Assembly (NCBI GenBank): GCA_030618505.1
Contig: JAUXDF010000040.1
Coordinates: forward strand, 1-14,249
Direction of reading: 5' to 3'
Source: Spongiibacteraceae bacterium
Lineage (GTDB): Bacteria > Pseudomonadota > Gammaproteobacteria > Pseudomonadales > PIVM01
DNA: 14,249 nt
Shown here piece by piece: positions 14,209 to 14,249 of this stretch (positions are counted from its first letter, which is position 1; every line of letters starts with the position of its first letter). A program made the position numbers and the translations under genes. Below the pieces are notes generated by a model that was given only the letters and a program-made list of their open reading frames with translations, was not told the DNA's origin and ran no database searches.

Positions 14209-14249
14209 TTAATTTATCGCCTGTTCGGCTATGGCATCGGCGAGGTGTA
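14209..14249 (-). CDS. C-terminal end of an unidentified gene (runs off right edge)
   Basis: The last codons in one minus-strand frame read HLADAIAEQAIN then TAA. The alanine-rich amphipathic helix is typical of a protein C-terminus, and the stop lies 16 bp before the ATG of the truncated abi ORF, as in an operon. Too short to identify; it is a candidate only because of the spacing. Confidence 0.35.
   Translation of the reverse strand, partial: HLADAIAEQAIN

Noticed and set aside
1..14249. CRISPR array, tRNA, rRNA or riboswitch
   Set aside because: No regularly spaced direct repeats and no cloverleaf or rRNA-like segments were noticed on reading both strands.

Overview
The window looks like a chromosomal accessory region of a marine-type gammaproteobacterium with moderate GC content. 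The taxonomic guess rests on two things. The TatD protein closely matches the enterobacterial TatD type, with metal-site spacing the same as or within about two residues of my recollection of E. coli TatD. The left half holds a sulfotransferase / SDR / luciferase-like / phosphotransferase gene set of the kind common in lipid- and steroid-degrading gammaproteobacteria. No rRNA, tRNA or CRISPR array was seen.

Left part (1-5072): an open frame of unknown function runs off the left edge on the minus strand (1-278). Four plus-strand genes follow: a sulfotransferase (514-1773), a short-chain dehydrogenase/reductase (1899-2753), a luciferase-like flavin oxidoreductase (2963-4006) and a kinase-fold phosphotransferase (4008-5072). 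The last two are 1 bp apart. A 170-bp non-coding, MITE-like palindrome (2754-2923) lies between the SDR and the luciferase-like gene. The four products plausibly modify a hydroxylated lipid, steroid or xenobiotic by oxidation and reduction, sulfonation and phosphorylation, but the substrate cannot be read from the sequence.

Middle (5073-6108): a frameshifted remnant that resembles the C-terminal coiled coil of a large serine recombinase (about 5137-5497, plus), then a small exported protein of unknown function (5663-6001, minus) with its own promoter-like sequence.

Right part (6109-13271): a compact three-gene minus-strand operon. In transcription order it encodes a 410-aa protein I cannot assign, a two-motif phospholipase D-like (HxK...GSxN) protein of about 674 aa, and a 1272-aa SNF2-type helicase with about 390 residues inserted in its second RecA lobe. 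The genes overlap by 16 bp and 4 bp and share one candidate promoter (13244-13271). A helicase, a nuclease-fold protein and an unknown partner in a tightly coupled operon, set between a recombinase remnant and a housekeeping gene, suggest a DNA-targeting (probably anti-phage) system. It does not match DISARM, Hachiman, Qat, Dpd or another named system that I can identify from gene content. It is the main candidate for something undescribed.

Right edge (13328-14249): a housekeeping-type tatD gene. Directly upstream, overlapping its start codons, is a 28-codon ORF that matches the N-terminus of Abi_2-family (AbiD/AbiF) abortive-infection proteins and then stops. It looks like a decapitated defence gene fused to tatD. 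The last 12 codons of another minus-strand gene lie at the extreme edge.
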